In this document: piece after piece, positions 12,601 through 26,000 of the stretch | Numbering within the stretch: the stretch's first letter is position 1 | Layout of the letters: each line of letters begins with the position of its first letter | Assembly: GCA_038380435.1 (NCBI GenBank) | Contig: JAWZYU010000024.1 | Location: 54,150,613-54,214,612 of the forward strand | Direction: 5' to 3' | DNA from: Ryuthela nishihirai | Lineage: Eukaryota > Arthropoda > Arachnida > Araneae > Heptathelidae | DNA: 64,000 nt | Notes under the pieces: model-generated | Seen by the model: only the letters and a program-made list of their open reading frames with translations | The model's database searches: none | What the model was told of the DNA's origin: nothing | Program-made: the position numbers and the translations under genes

Positions 12601-15600
12601 GTCTCTCAGTCAGCAGTGTGGCAGATACTGCACGAGGAACGTGTGCATCCTTACCATCTGCAAAGGGTGCAGTTACTGCATCCTGACGATTATCCGAAGA
12701 GTGTGGAATTTGCACATTGGTTCATGCAAAAAGGTGCCGTGGACCCCAGTTTTCCAGCTTCTGTCCTTTTTACAGATGAAGCTTCATTCACTCGTGAAGG
12801 TGTGTTCAATACACACAATTCACATGTGTGGGTTTACGACAACCCGCATGGTACGAGAAGTCACACTGCACAACATCGTTTTGCCGTAAATGTGTGGGCT
12901 GGAATCATTGGTGACTGTTTGTTGGGACCTTACTTGCTACCGCCCCATTTGGACGGCCGGAAATACCTAATATTTCTTGAGACAGTGTTACCGACTTTTC
13001 TGGGCGCTGTTCCTGCGCATATCCGCCGAGATATGTGGTATCAACATGACGGGGCTCCAGCCCATAGCACAATTGTTGCGCGTGATTACCTGAACCGAAC
13101 ATTCGGAGCTCGATGGATCGGTAGAGGTGGCCCGATCGCTTGGCCACCCAGGTCACCTGATTTATCGCCCATGGATTTCTTTTTGTGGGGGGCCATGAAA
13201 GACCATGTGTACGAGACCCCCGTCGACAGTGAAATGGACCTTGTTGCACGAATAGTGGCTGCCGCAGGCATTGTCTGTGACATGCCAGGCGTTTTTGAAA
13301 ATGTTCGGCGGTCAATGCAATGGCGCTGTGAATCCTGTGTCCGTGTAAATGGTCGCAATTTTCAGCACCTACTGTGAACCTGTACTTTACCTTGTTGGAA
13401 TAAAAGTCACATTCGTTACCACTTAACTGTACTGTTTCCTTGTGTTCACTTTACTTGTCCATTTTGTTCATGTAAATGATGTTTGCGGACATACTTTCCT
13501 ATGTGAAATCGGTTTCCTGACGTATTCCCTACCTCCCCACGAAATTTGAACGATAAGTTTTGAATCACCCTGTATATATATATTTGAGATCTTCTTAATC
13601 TCAAGTAGTTTTAGCTGTATGTCTGATTCCTAAATACCACCGGTAGAAATGGTATCCAATAGTTACATTTTGTTTCAGTTTTGATAGAAACAAATGGCAG
13701 TTACAATTAGATACTGTTTTAGAATCAGTTGGTCCAATTGTTCACCACAATTAGTCTTACTTTACTGCAAGTAATGCACAAAATATTCTATAAACAAAAC
13801 ATCCTTTAGATTCCCCCCAAAGACAGAAAGAAATAACACTGCTTTACATCTAAAAATCCCTAATCTGGCAACACTTTTGTAACAGACCTGTCACTCTTTT
13901 GTGAGTTGGGTTGATTTACCTCTGTGGCACTTTTTCACACAATGGGCTAAATGGCCAGGTCACAAGAACCCCAAGGGCTCAGAAGATGGGGAGGGGACAC
14001 ACTGGACCAGCTGATGGGAGATAGATGTTAGCCTCCCATCAAGGCCATCCAGCATGTTCTTTAACACGCACAGGATATGGCTCTCCTACACACAGGGCCA
14101 TGGCTAGTGTCCCATCCGATGGATGGCAGTTTTTCCAAGCCCTTCGGTGTCCCCTATTGACTGTGGGCAAGGAATTTTGCAGAGATAAATCTCAACATTG
14201 ATCCAGCTGGTACTTGAACCTGGGAACTGCAGATTACAAGCCCGGCACACTACCGATTGAGCCATCCCCACCCTATTCTTCTGTGATATTTTGGGTTACT
14301 TTCAAAACAATTGCACTTATCTACGTAAAAAAAAAATTATGTATTTACATTAACAGATTCTTAGGAGTGCCCCGGGCCCATTGGGCCTATACCTGCCTAC
14401 ACCCCTGGTTTCTACCGTGATCATGTTTACAGGATAATAGCAGCAACTGTTACATAATAATAATACATTTAGAGTAAAAAAAAATTAACTCTTAAGCTCA
14501 AGATTGTGTGTCACTCAAAATGACTTTATATGCTGCATGCCTAGTAATATAAAAAATATCTTATTTAGATTGCACTGACAATTTGGCTCTTTAGCAATGT
14601 TGACAAGATGAGCTTTTTCATTAAATCCAAAAGGTTTGGTTACTGAGTGAAAACTAAAGTGAGGATAATTTGTGTGCTAAAGGTCTAAGAAAAATGGAGA
14701 CATACAGTGAGATGGGTTTACAATGTGAAACAAAACCATTACAGAATTGGTAAATACAACAGTAGCTTAGGGTGGAATTGTATAGATTATCATATTATTC
14801 AATGAACGACAACTTGACTGCACTGTTTTAAATTTTTAGACACCAGAAAGACGAGCTTAAGAGTTATAGTTTTTCTACTGTAAATATATTATTATTATTA
14901 TTTAACCCTTACTGCTATTATCCTGTAAACAAAATAAACATCATACAAGTCTAATAAAAACACTTAAATCCAGCATCTTGCAAGATGTATCCATAGGGGG
15001 CAGCACTAAACTTATGTAAGTGGCAATTAAAAATGGAAGGATTGATATCATACCAATTGACTGCCATGATCAAATGTCAATAGTAATAAGTAAATATGTA
15101 TAGTAGTGCATCAATGAAGTCAACTGTCTTGTCAGATAAAAACCAAAGTTGCAAGTCCATGCTTCAAGGGAATAAAAACAAAATTACCTCCCATTCACAA
15201 AGAGATGGGAAAGAATAAATGTCAGTAGACTGGTAAACAAAAAGGACCTCAGATTGTCACCAAATGATAAGAAAAATGCTAATATAAGGCAAGATTCAGC
15301 ACTCTCCATTGTAAATACAACAGTAGTCAGGAGATATTGCATAGGGATTCAAACTTACACAAACACACATTATCTAGTTGGATCTTCATATCTCACTGTT
15401 GCTTCATGATTATTATGCTTATACAACACTTATTTGACAATACAGAAAAGGTTTCATTATATGCAATCATAATTCCAAAATTGTATATGCACCATACAAA
15501 ATCATATTTTACATTCAAATATTCTTCTGAACTGGTAGAAAACAATCCACACTCAAGTGAATGACAGCTGCAGTTTTGCATGGCTGTCACATGAAACATT

Positions 15601-18600
15601 TTGTAGGATCAATGAGAACTATGGATTGGTAGTGCACTGTTTCAAGATTAAGTTCTCTTTACATTTTTGACACAAATAACTACTAAAATTACATTAAGTG
15701 CAAGATACCACAAGCAAATGCAATTTTTCACTCGAAATGAGTTACCTATGTCTGCACCCCTCCCCCCTCAGTTTGTCATATTACTTTTAAATTGTTGTCC
15801 CCATGATATTAATTCCTTTCCATCTTTTACATTATCTTTTCATTTAAATGAGTCATGGCTTCTAAAGAAAAAGTCTGAAATGGCAGTGCAGTACAGAAAC
15901 CAGGCAAGATTATGGCTCTGACTGAAAAGGTAGTCATTTTAGAAAAGTTATATGGCAGTTAAAGGATAGGATCTTTTACTTGAGAATACATCAATATTAA
16001 GTGAATGAGACAGCTATATGTAGTATTCATGCACATCAGGAAGAAATTCATGCTAGTTCACTGGTGAGTGAAATATATAATAAATCAGCTGCATCATTTA
16101 TTATTATTTTACTGCAGAGCTTATGGCGGATTGCATGAAATTTACTTCTATATTTTCTTGACTTCTGTTTATCCAATAGGTATGTACAGGTATTTACTCT
16201 CAAGTTATGCTGTGATAAAACATCATATGGCACATAACAATAACAGGCTCCTGTCAGACCAATGTGGCTGCGTGATGGGTTATTTATTATTTTTAAAGTT
16301 TAAGATTTGTGGATATGGTTTTGTTGAACACAAAATTTACAAGGGAAGTAAATTCCACAATTGACAAAAGTTATCTGTATATTCTAATTTGATATAATGT
16401 CTGAAAATTACAATAAACTGTACCCTCTGACCTAGTGTTTCTACAAGAGATATACAGATTTAAATTCTCACATTCAAGAGTAATAGTCCAGATACTTAAT
16501 TTTATTTACTAATTAGGTTTAGGCACTCTTTTTCTGTTTCAAGATTAAGTTTTCTTTACATTTTTGACACTAATACTACAAACATCTTTTCAAATGGTGA
16601 TTACCATTCTAAAAACAGTCAACTTTCATTGCTGACCCAAAGTTTATTCTAGGGTCAAACTAAAAGGCATAACTACAGACAACAGGAATACTGCTTCAAT
16701 CTACCATTTGGATATAAGTTGACATATATAAGAAATGTTAAATAAAACTTTTATTAAAAACATGGAAGTGTTTACTTTTTATGAACACTTTAATTTTCAC
16801 AAGAGAAAAGGGCAATAGAACTGGAATTATATAATAAAATTATATTGCATAATGGCATCCATCAGAAGAAATAGTTTGACTGCATACAGACAATTTTGAC
16901 TGGCTAGTGGTTTGGAGGAATTTGAATCATTCTGTGATTCAATGTCCTGTGCTGGAAGCATAGAACAATGCAATATTTGTTAATAGCAGAAACCAATTTC
17001 TCAACTGCTTTCAATTCAACTAAGGTAGAAAACAGTTACTTCTGTTACCATACATTATAAAACTACAACAAGGAAATTTGATGACTATTACGCAGTTCAG
17101 AAAGTTCTGCCAGAATTACTTTATAAAAGTTATGAAAATACTTATACTCTTATGTCAAAACCTTTAAATTCTACAAACCTTCCCCATTTTCAATCATACA
17201 AATTTTAAGGGAAACTGTTCCCATGGTACTTCACCACTGTAACTAACTATACAAATTTAATAATTGTTCTGTCCCATGGTTCAATGGTTAGCTACTGATC
17301 AGAGGGTCCTGGGTTTGAGCACTGGGTAAAGTATGGTTGTTTGTATTGTCTTTCTGCTGTAGTCCCAGAATCCTCACAGGCCTTCAACTATGAGGTATAA
17401 ACAGGCTCCAGTCAGACCTCTTTGGCAAGCAGCTGCTTAACGGGATATTTATTTACTTTTTATTTTACTATTTAATGCACAGGCAGATCTGCAACTAAAA
17501 CCAATTTTTGATGCAAGCTATGTCCACCTTCCTGTGCATTCTTATTGCAAAATCTTTAATTATTTATGTATAGGCCAAAAACTTTATCTGACATCTTACA
17601 CTCAACTGTTTCCTGTAATATATTCCATCCCAACATTTCTTGTAGTTTCACAAAATAGCATTAGCTATAATTAGGTCTGAATACTTTAAAACTAAGCTCA
17701 TAAATAATTGCTGAAAAATCAAACAGTAAATAAAAATACCTTAAAGAAAGTTTCAAGTTTTGGTGGACAGAAACGGAAACCCTCGTTTACTCCAACATTG
17801 CGTTTCAAGAATGAACCAGTGGCAATTCTTCTGGTTACCCATTCGATAGGTATCATTTCGCATTTAAGTGCTACAAAGGATTTTTCATCATGCTTTCTTA
17901 TGAAATGAGTTTTAATACCTAGAATTAGATAAAAATGCAATACAAAAACATTTAAGAAATAATAATTAGATATAAATATGATGTAAAAAGTACAAATACC
18001 ATGTGCAGAATTAAGATTAAAATTATTCTATGAACATTTATAGGTGCTATACAAGTCATATGGTATAAGAAAAAAACAAATCAACTCATTGGCAATTAAT
18101 CCATTAGTTGTCAACGAGTTGCTTTTTCTTCCCCCAATACCATGTGACTTAGTATAGAACCTACTAAGAGTTTTTATAGAGTAATTTTAATCTTAAATAA
18201 ATATGGAGGATTAAATAATAAATGCCAAAGAAGCATAAATTTAATTGTTGAGACTTACTGTGCATAAAAACCTTACAAATGTGCGAGAGAGGAGTTTGAG
18301 TTGAAGTTTCCTCAGTCTGAAGTTCCCAACAAGTCGACAATATCTTGTTTGATTGATAAATTTCATGACACTGGGTCTGTACAGGATTGAAAGATCCCAG
18401 GTAGGCCATCACTGTTAACTGCCGAAGTTCTTGATGATATTTCTCAGCATTTAACTCGCTCACCCAGAAAATCTCTTAAAAAGTTATCTTCACAGGGTGA
18501 ACTGTCACCAGCTACTGTTTTCAAGGCTACAAAGAAGTTAAAATTTCATGCCTACTGCATTGGTGTCGTTCATGAACTGAAAGAACCAGACCATGAAAAA

Positions 18601-20047
18601 CGTTTGCAGTACTATCATTGATTTCGTTCTTTGGTTGGTGAAAATGGAATTGAGGTGTTGGACCATGTTTATTTTAGTGACGAATCTTGGTTTCACTTGG
18701 ATGTGTATGTGAACAGTCAAAACTGTCAAATATGGAGCAGTGAAAATCCTCACACTTTTCACGAATGACCATTACACACACAGAAAATTGGTGTTTGGTG
18801 TGCCATTTCCTATCATTGTGTGATAGGGCCTTTATTTTTTATTCAAAAATAACTGGTGAAGTTTATCATGACCTCATCCAACAGTTTATTGCACTATTGG
18901 ATGTGAATGAACGATAGTGTTGGTTTCAACAAGATGGTGCGACCACCCATACTGCAAATGACACAATGGTCATGTTGCATGAAATCACTTTCAACATCTG
19001 TTGTAAAGATACATATATGTCTAATTTGCATCTTTTGAAATTGTGTCTTTTGTCAAGTTTAAATAGAAAAATACAATAGAGGGTTGCGATGTTTTTGAAA
19101 CACCCTGTATAATTTAACTGTTTTTGTTCATCTAGTTTTCCAAAATTTAGCCTTAATTGCTTAATCTGATCTATTTTTTTATTTTTGTTACTGTGAAGTC
19201 ATTAAAATTATTATGCTTGTAATTTTTTTCCCTTTTATTTTCATATAATTCAGAGTTCATTTCTATTTAACTTGGTATAGAAGAAGCCTTATTTCTGTTG
19301 ATCAGTTATTTTCTTTTAAAATTATAAATTTTACTAGTTTGACTCAGGGTGATTAGTGAAAAGCCTGGACTTTTCCCAAAAAGTATGGTACAAATTACAA
19401 AATTTTTACAAAAACAAATTAGAAAAAAAAATTTCTTGTTTCAAGTAAAAATTTATTTTTGCATTATCCAGGAAGCCTTTCTACTCATATTCCATATAAT
19501 TATTTCTGTCTATTAGTTTCTTTTAAATAAATTTTTATTTGCACTGCCAGATGTATTCTTTTCACTACATGTCTCTATAAAAGACCTATTAAAACCAGTC
19601 TTTTTTGTTAAACGTTTTCAGGAAATCCAAAATTCATTAGTTATTTGCAAAAAAAGTTTTTTAAAGTTAACTTTTTTTTGGCTGAGCATAGGGATAAAAA
19701 TAGCTTGGCTTTTTCAGGCTGGGCTCTGGATGGGTTAATAAAGGATTAAACTGAAAAACCCAAAAATTCATTAAATATTCAAATTAAATGAAAAAACTGG
19801 AACAGTTGGCAGCTATGTGACACCATTATGCTTGTAAAGTGGAGAATTGTACACCAAAATATTAAGAATGCTGGATGGTGTGAGGGGGGGGGGGAAATCA
19901 TTCCCCTTTTTCATCCACCGCAACTGACCAGTGGGTCTTTTTTTCAGTCATGGGATATATAAACTCAGCATTCACTTTATTTGGTACAATTCCATGTCAA
20001 TAGTAACTCAAATGAAGAACTCAGTCTCTTAAATAGCATTTTATGAA

Positions 20048-20082
<35 letters not shown>

Positions 20083-23000
20083 CTGAAGGTAATTTAAATA
20101 CTTTAAATTTATTTAGCCCTTTAACACCCAAAATTTGAAATTGACAAGTTGAAATAGTGCTAAGTGAACTGTGACACAAAATGGAGACTGTTGCTAGACA
20201 AGAATTATTTACATTTGAAAGTAACTTCTAGCATTGAAATTTGCTTCACAATAGTGTTTTTAAGATACACATGGTAAGGTAATGAATTTTGTGTAGAATA
20301 TTGTATTAGTATGATAATTGAAATTGACTAGTCGAAATAGTGCTAAGTGAACTGTGTGACACAAAATGGAGACTGTTGCTAGACAAGAGTTGTTTACATT
20401 TGAAAGTAACTTCTAGCATTAAAATTTGCTTTACAATAGTGTTTTTAAGATACACATAGTAAGGTATGAATTTTGTGTAGAATATAGTAATTAGGAGGGA
20501 TAGGGAGAACTTTTTTTTGGGGGGGGGGGATATGTGTATTCACCTTTTCTTTTACACCCTTAGTAGTAGAATTATAAAAAAAATATTCAATGTGCACCAT
20601 GGCTAAAATGTTTTAATATTTTGTTGTTCTGATTTGTGTTATGTTGCCATTTGTACAGATACGTCAATAGCTTAAAATGTAGGTTTCTGAAAACAAGGTT
20701 AAATCATTTAAAATGGATTTCAAAGCTTCTCACAATGCAACTTGCTTTCTTGGAATTCTTTTCTTAATTTCCTCTATAAACTCATTATCAGGCTTACAGT
20801 CCAAATATTACATTAAATTCTCTAACAAGGAACGAAAATATGCACCTCTTTATTTCACAAAAACTGGTGTTGCACGATATAATGCTGAAGCAATTCCACC
20901 TGTTCCCTGGTATCGCATGACAACACAAAATATTAATTGATGTACAGTCAACATTCCACAATCCTATGCTAAGAGGTGAGAACAAATGTATCTAAACATT
21001 CCTTTTCCAGGGAACAGGTATAATTACTGTGGTGCTATATCACACCTACACCAGGAGAAGAAATAAGCCAACATTTAAAATATCTGTGTACAGAAGATAT
21101 GTTACATATTATAAAAATGCATTTCATGCAATAATAAGGAAAAAACATGTGAATAGATAAATGCTTCTGACTCAGATGTTGTACTAATAGCTCTTTTTAA
21201 TCCAAAATAATATGGCCAATTATTTAATTTCCTTCAGATTTCTTCCTTGAAAGTTTATTTTTAAATTAAAAAAATAATAATAAATACCCCCTCAAGCAGC
21301 TGCTTGCCACAGAGGTCTGACAGGAGCCTGCCAGTTTATATGCCATAGTAGACATCATTACAAAAACAAATGAAAACTTAGTATACTGTTTACACTCTTT
21401 AAGGAAATAAACTTACCAACTGAATTGAGGTAATTAAATATTGAACATGTTGTAGAGGTGGAAATCACAGATTTTCCTTCCATGTCATGTGCTTTAACAC
21501 CATCTCCTGCAGTAATACGATCTTTAGATATAAGCAGCACATGGTCAGGTTCACCAACAATATCTAAAACTCTTTTTGTCTTTCCTTCAATGACCAGATT
21601 CCCTACTTTCAAACCTGTAAAATTATCAACATTTATTTCAAATTATGCAAAACTTGATTTGGATATTTATATGTTTAATATCAAATAACTTTCCCTTAAC
21701 ATCTTAATTAATAACTAAATTACTAGCCATATGCATATTGGCATTTGTATCCTCACTTCATAAAAAAAAATATCCTTGAATCCAGTGCTTCCCACAGTCA
21801 GAAGCCTGTTCAGTATAATATGCCATAGAGATATGTGAGGAAGAAGAAACCTCAGCAATAGAAGAAGAAAAAAATATAAGTTTGGACAAGAATGTAAAGT
21901 GTTAATTTTATCTTCTATTGAGAGCCAATAAAAAACACTAATGTTAAGTTTCTAATTAAGTGTAGAATAATTGACATTCAAGCATATATATACCCAGTAA
22001 CAAATAATACGTAACTCATAACAAATATTATTTATACACAATAAATCTGAACATGCATAACAAAACCACACAGCATAATTCATAATATTAAAGAGGAGTA
22101 ATTATGGGTGTCAGGCTACCCAATTTTCTGTGCTACTACAATCTTGAAAATCTTGCTGTTGACTTCAAATATCTATTATTAATTTAACTCTTTCCACACT
22201 AGACACTTATCAACCAACTCATTATTTACTACATATGTTAAATTATTCATTTTTCACTGGATATGTTTTTTCTATAAGTTTGAAATTTCTGGATACACTT
22301 CTGCTACTTAATTCCTACTCCCACACTCCTCATTGTTACCCGATTGCCTCATCTGCCCACTCTCTTCCCACCACGATTCTCTTGTCTTCCTCCAGATCTG
22401 TAGTGGTTCTGATGTACTTGCTCCTAGTTAGTGGCTTAGGGAGAATTGGTTTGACAAATAACAGCATGGCCATCCTAATCACAAGGATGAAATTATGGCA
22501 GCCACTTTCAGACAGCAAAGAAATATATATAAAAGCACATAACATATGCCTGCATCAACAGCAATATTGGATTTTTATTATTTTTTTACTCCATTACAAT
22601 CTAAATTTTTTTGTGGATGGAGATTGTAAATTATGAATGCAAAGCCATATTACATATTTCACATAAATGTAAAATAAAATTGCTAATTTCTTGTGTTTTT
22701 ATATTTTCACTGAAATATAAAGCTAATAATACTCTAAGCAATAAATGCATTCACATTTCAACATCATTATGAAATCGAAATGAAAACTTAGTATACTATT
22801 CACACTCTTAAATGAAATAAATTTACTAACTGAATTGAGGAAATTAAATGTTAAACATGTTTTAGAGGTGGAAATCAGATTTTCCTTCCATGTCATGCAC
22901 TTTAGCACCATCTCCTACAGTAATACAGTCTTAGATATAAGCAGCAAATAGTCAGGTTCCCCAACAATATCTAAAACTCTTTGTCTTCCCCTCCCCCATG

Positions 23001-26000
23001 AAAATTTATTGATTAAATCATTAATAATGTTACTACTAGCATACCAGGTGGTGGTGGTGGTGGGTACTATCAATGGCTTAAATATCATTTTCTAGGGCAG
23101 TCTCTGAAAATCAGATTGAAGCATGTCAAACCCCATTAAAATTTTTTGGGTATGTCACTGGCCAGCAAAATTGTATATATTACTGAATAAAAGCTATAAA
23201 TTTAAAAATAGTTCTTCTGACCTTTTGAATGCTAGTTCTATTGCAGTGTATTTTAAGTTATTCTTTGAGCCTAAGAAAGTGTGCAGCCTCCCCCAATATC
23301 AATCATGTGCAATACCATGATTGGGGGGGGGGGGAGAGCACAAAATGTTTTAGTGTTTTAGCTGATGAATAACTAATTTCCAGTCTTCTGAAAGAAAAAG
23401 TTAGCTGTCAATAGTTTTTGCCAATCCATGGGACTCGAACACACATCTCTCTAGATAGGGCCAGCCTGAACATTTGTGGGACCTGGTTAAAACAGCATGT
23501 GCAACCTGATTTTAGCCATGCCCCCTCCTTCCCCCCCCCTTGGGTAATGTTCCAATCACCCCCCTATCTCATCCATCAAAGGTTTTCTTTATGCAAAGTT
23601 CAGAATTTCCTTTTTATATTGTAATGTGCATAATAATGAATTACAATATTCAATAATTTTCGATCTCTTACCAAGGGAACTGCATGCCATAAGTATAATT
23701 CACAGTTTAATTCTCTAAATAAACAGATTTTTAAAAATGAATTAGAATCAACGCAAAAATTATAATTATATTAAAAATTGTAAGTGATTTTTATGCGTTT
23801 AAAAAATATTCAAAATGAACAAAAAAACCCTAAGAATTTTAGTAGAGAGTATAATATATTGAGTGAAATCTTCAACTGAAATAGTAAAACAGTTATAAAT
23901 GCAACAAGATGTAACTGTATTATGATTAATGGATGGTGACAGAAAGAAGTATAAAATATTATGTTAATGTTTAAAAAAATTTGACAAAATACAGACAACC
24001 TGTTTTATTCTCCATATCATAAGCTTTCATTTGATGCATAGCTTGTTACTATCAGCACTTGCATTCTGAAGATATGGAATATGAAAACTATTGTTTCACT
24101 ATATTTTTAGGTGAGAAGAAATCGTGGGGTTCAATTTTTTTTATAGCTTACGACACTCCCTGCATTACAAACTTCGTTTAATGCATGGCTTGTTACTTTA
24201 CGCACTTGTGTTTGGGAGATGTGTGGGAACAATTTTTTTTTCATATTTCCCCTTTTTTAGGGAAGAAAGAAAGCATGGGGGTGCATTTTTTTATAGCCTA
24301 CGACATTCCCCAAGTTACAAGCTTTCATCTGATACAAAAATCACCAAGTATCTCCATCACATTCGAAAGATAGGTGAATTAATTGTTTTGACAAACCTAC
24401 AAATTGAAACCGACAAATGTCAAGTGAAAAGCAATAGGAGGATGGTAATAAATTAATTTTGTGAAAGATCCTCCTGACAGGAGGAGCTTTAATGGGAGAC
24501 TTTCATATGGCTCCTACTTCATGTCCAGGTAATCCAAATCTCTCTCGAAGCCCATCTAAGAACTTGGAATCCTTATAACCTGGCCATTTAGCACACTGTA
24601 TGAACAAAGGTGACACAGACATTAAATAACTCTCCCTGTTTTACTGTCATGGAATTTTAAAATTGCAAAAAACCTTGAATATATTTTTCACCTCTAATAT
24701 CTATATAAAAATTTCAAATGCTAAAAATTTCTTTGCTTAACATTCCTTTATTCCATTTTTCTACAATAGGCGTTAATTTATAATTCAATATCGATCCAGA
24801 ACTACTGGAATCCAGAACTACCTACTAATGAAAGACTTCACAAAAGTTTAAAACTGCTAAAAATGCATAAAAAGTCTACATTAAAATGTAACTGAAAACT
24901 TCAACTTTATCCCACTTTATATGCTGCAAAATATGAATTATTTGAACTTGCAAGAAATATGTGTGTCGTTTATCTGCAGAGTGCATCCCTTTCCCCTTTA
25001 TTTTTAGGTCATTTTCAAAGAAAATGAGATAAGTTTCATTTTGTCATCCATCTGTAGATAAGTTTTTTGTTTATAGAGATATCCAACACAAAAAGAATTT
25101 CTAATCTAAGTATGAATGAATATTACAATCTGCACTTTCCAAATCTCCCTAAAGCTATAATTGTGCTCTGTAACAGTGTAAAAGGTTGAAAAATCCACAA
25201 TTTGAAATGAATGTAACGAACAATGTAATATGCTAGAAATTTTGGTGGTGGAATGTGTATGTCATGTAGTTTCCATTGGTAACAATGAATTGACCCCTTA
25301 AACCCAGGGTGGGTGGGAAAATGCAACTTTTTGTTTTGAAAGAAAATTGTTTATAGAAATAAATTAAAAATTTATTTTAGGTTGGATAGGTATTGATGAA
25401 ATATTACGATTTGCACTTTCCAAATATCCAAAAAGCTATAAATGTGCCTTCTAATGGTGGAAAAATTAAAAAATTCCAAAATTGTGGTGGTGGAATGTGA
25501 AGGTTACCATGTTTCCATTGATAATTACTTTATCTATTACCCCCCTCCCCCCCGGGGGGGACAACTATCTTTTTAAAGTGATAATTTGAAAACTTTAGTT
25601 GGATTGGTACTAATGAAATATTATAATTCACATTTTTCTAATACTTGGGTAAATTTAATTTATATCATTACATTGCAAAATATGGAAACAGCAAAATTGT
25701 TAATGACTTTAGCAAACGATTTATATAGGATAATATTTGAAGTTTGCATGGTAGCTTTTCAATAGGTATTCCACTGAGAGCGATAATCTACCCATGTTTT
25801 TAAGACAGATGTGGGAAATGAAACTTTTTAAATTTAAGAAATAAAAGGTCAAATAATTTTTATGTTGTATAATTACTAATAAAATACTATTTTCATTTTC
25901 CCATCATCTGTTATCTCAAATTACAACTTCCATGGAATGAAAGGGTAGGTAAACGAAAGACTTCATTGTCTTGAAAAATAAGATTACCATATATGCCAGA

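Noticed and set aside
22235..22636. 133-codon open frame on plus
   Set aside because: AT-rich composition, no motif, opposite strand to PAICS, no splice support.
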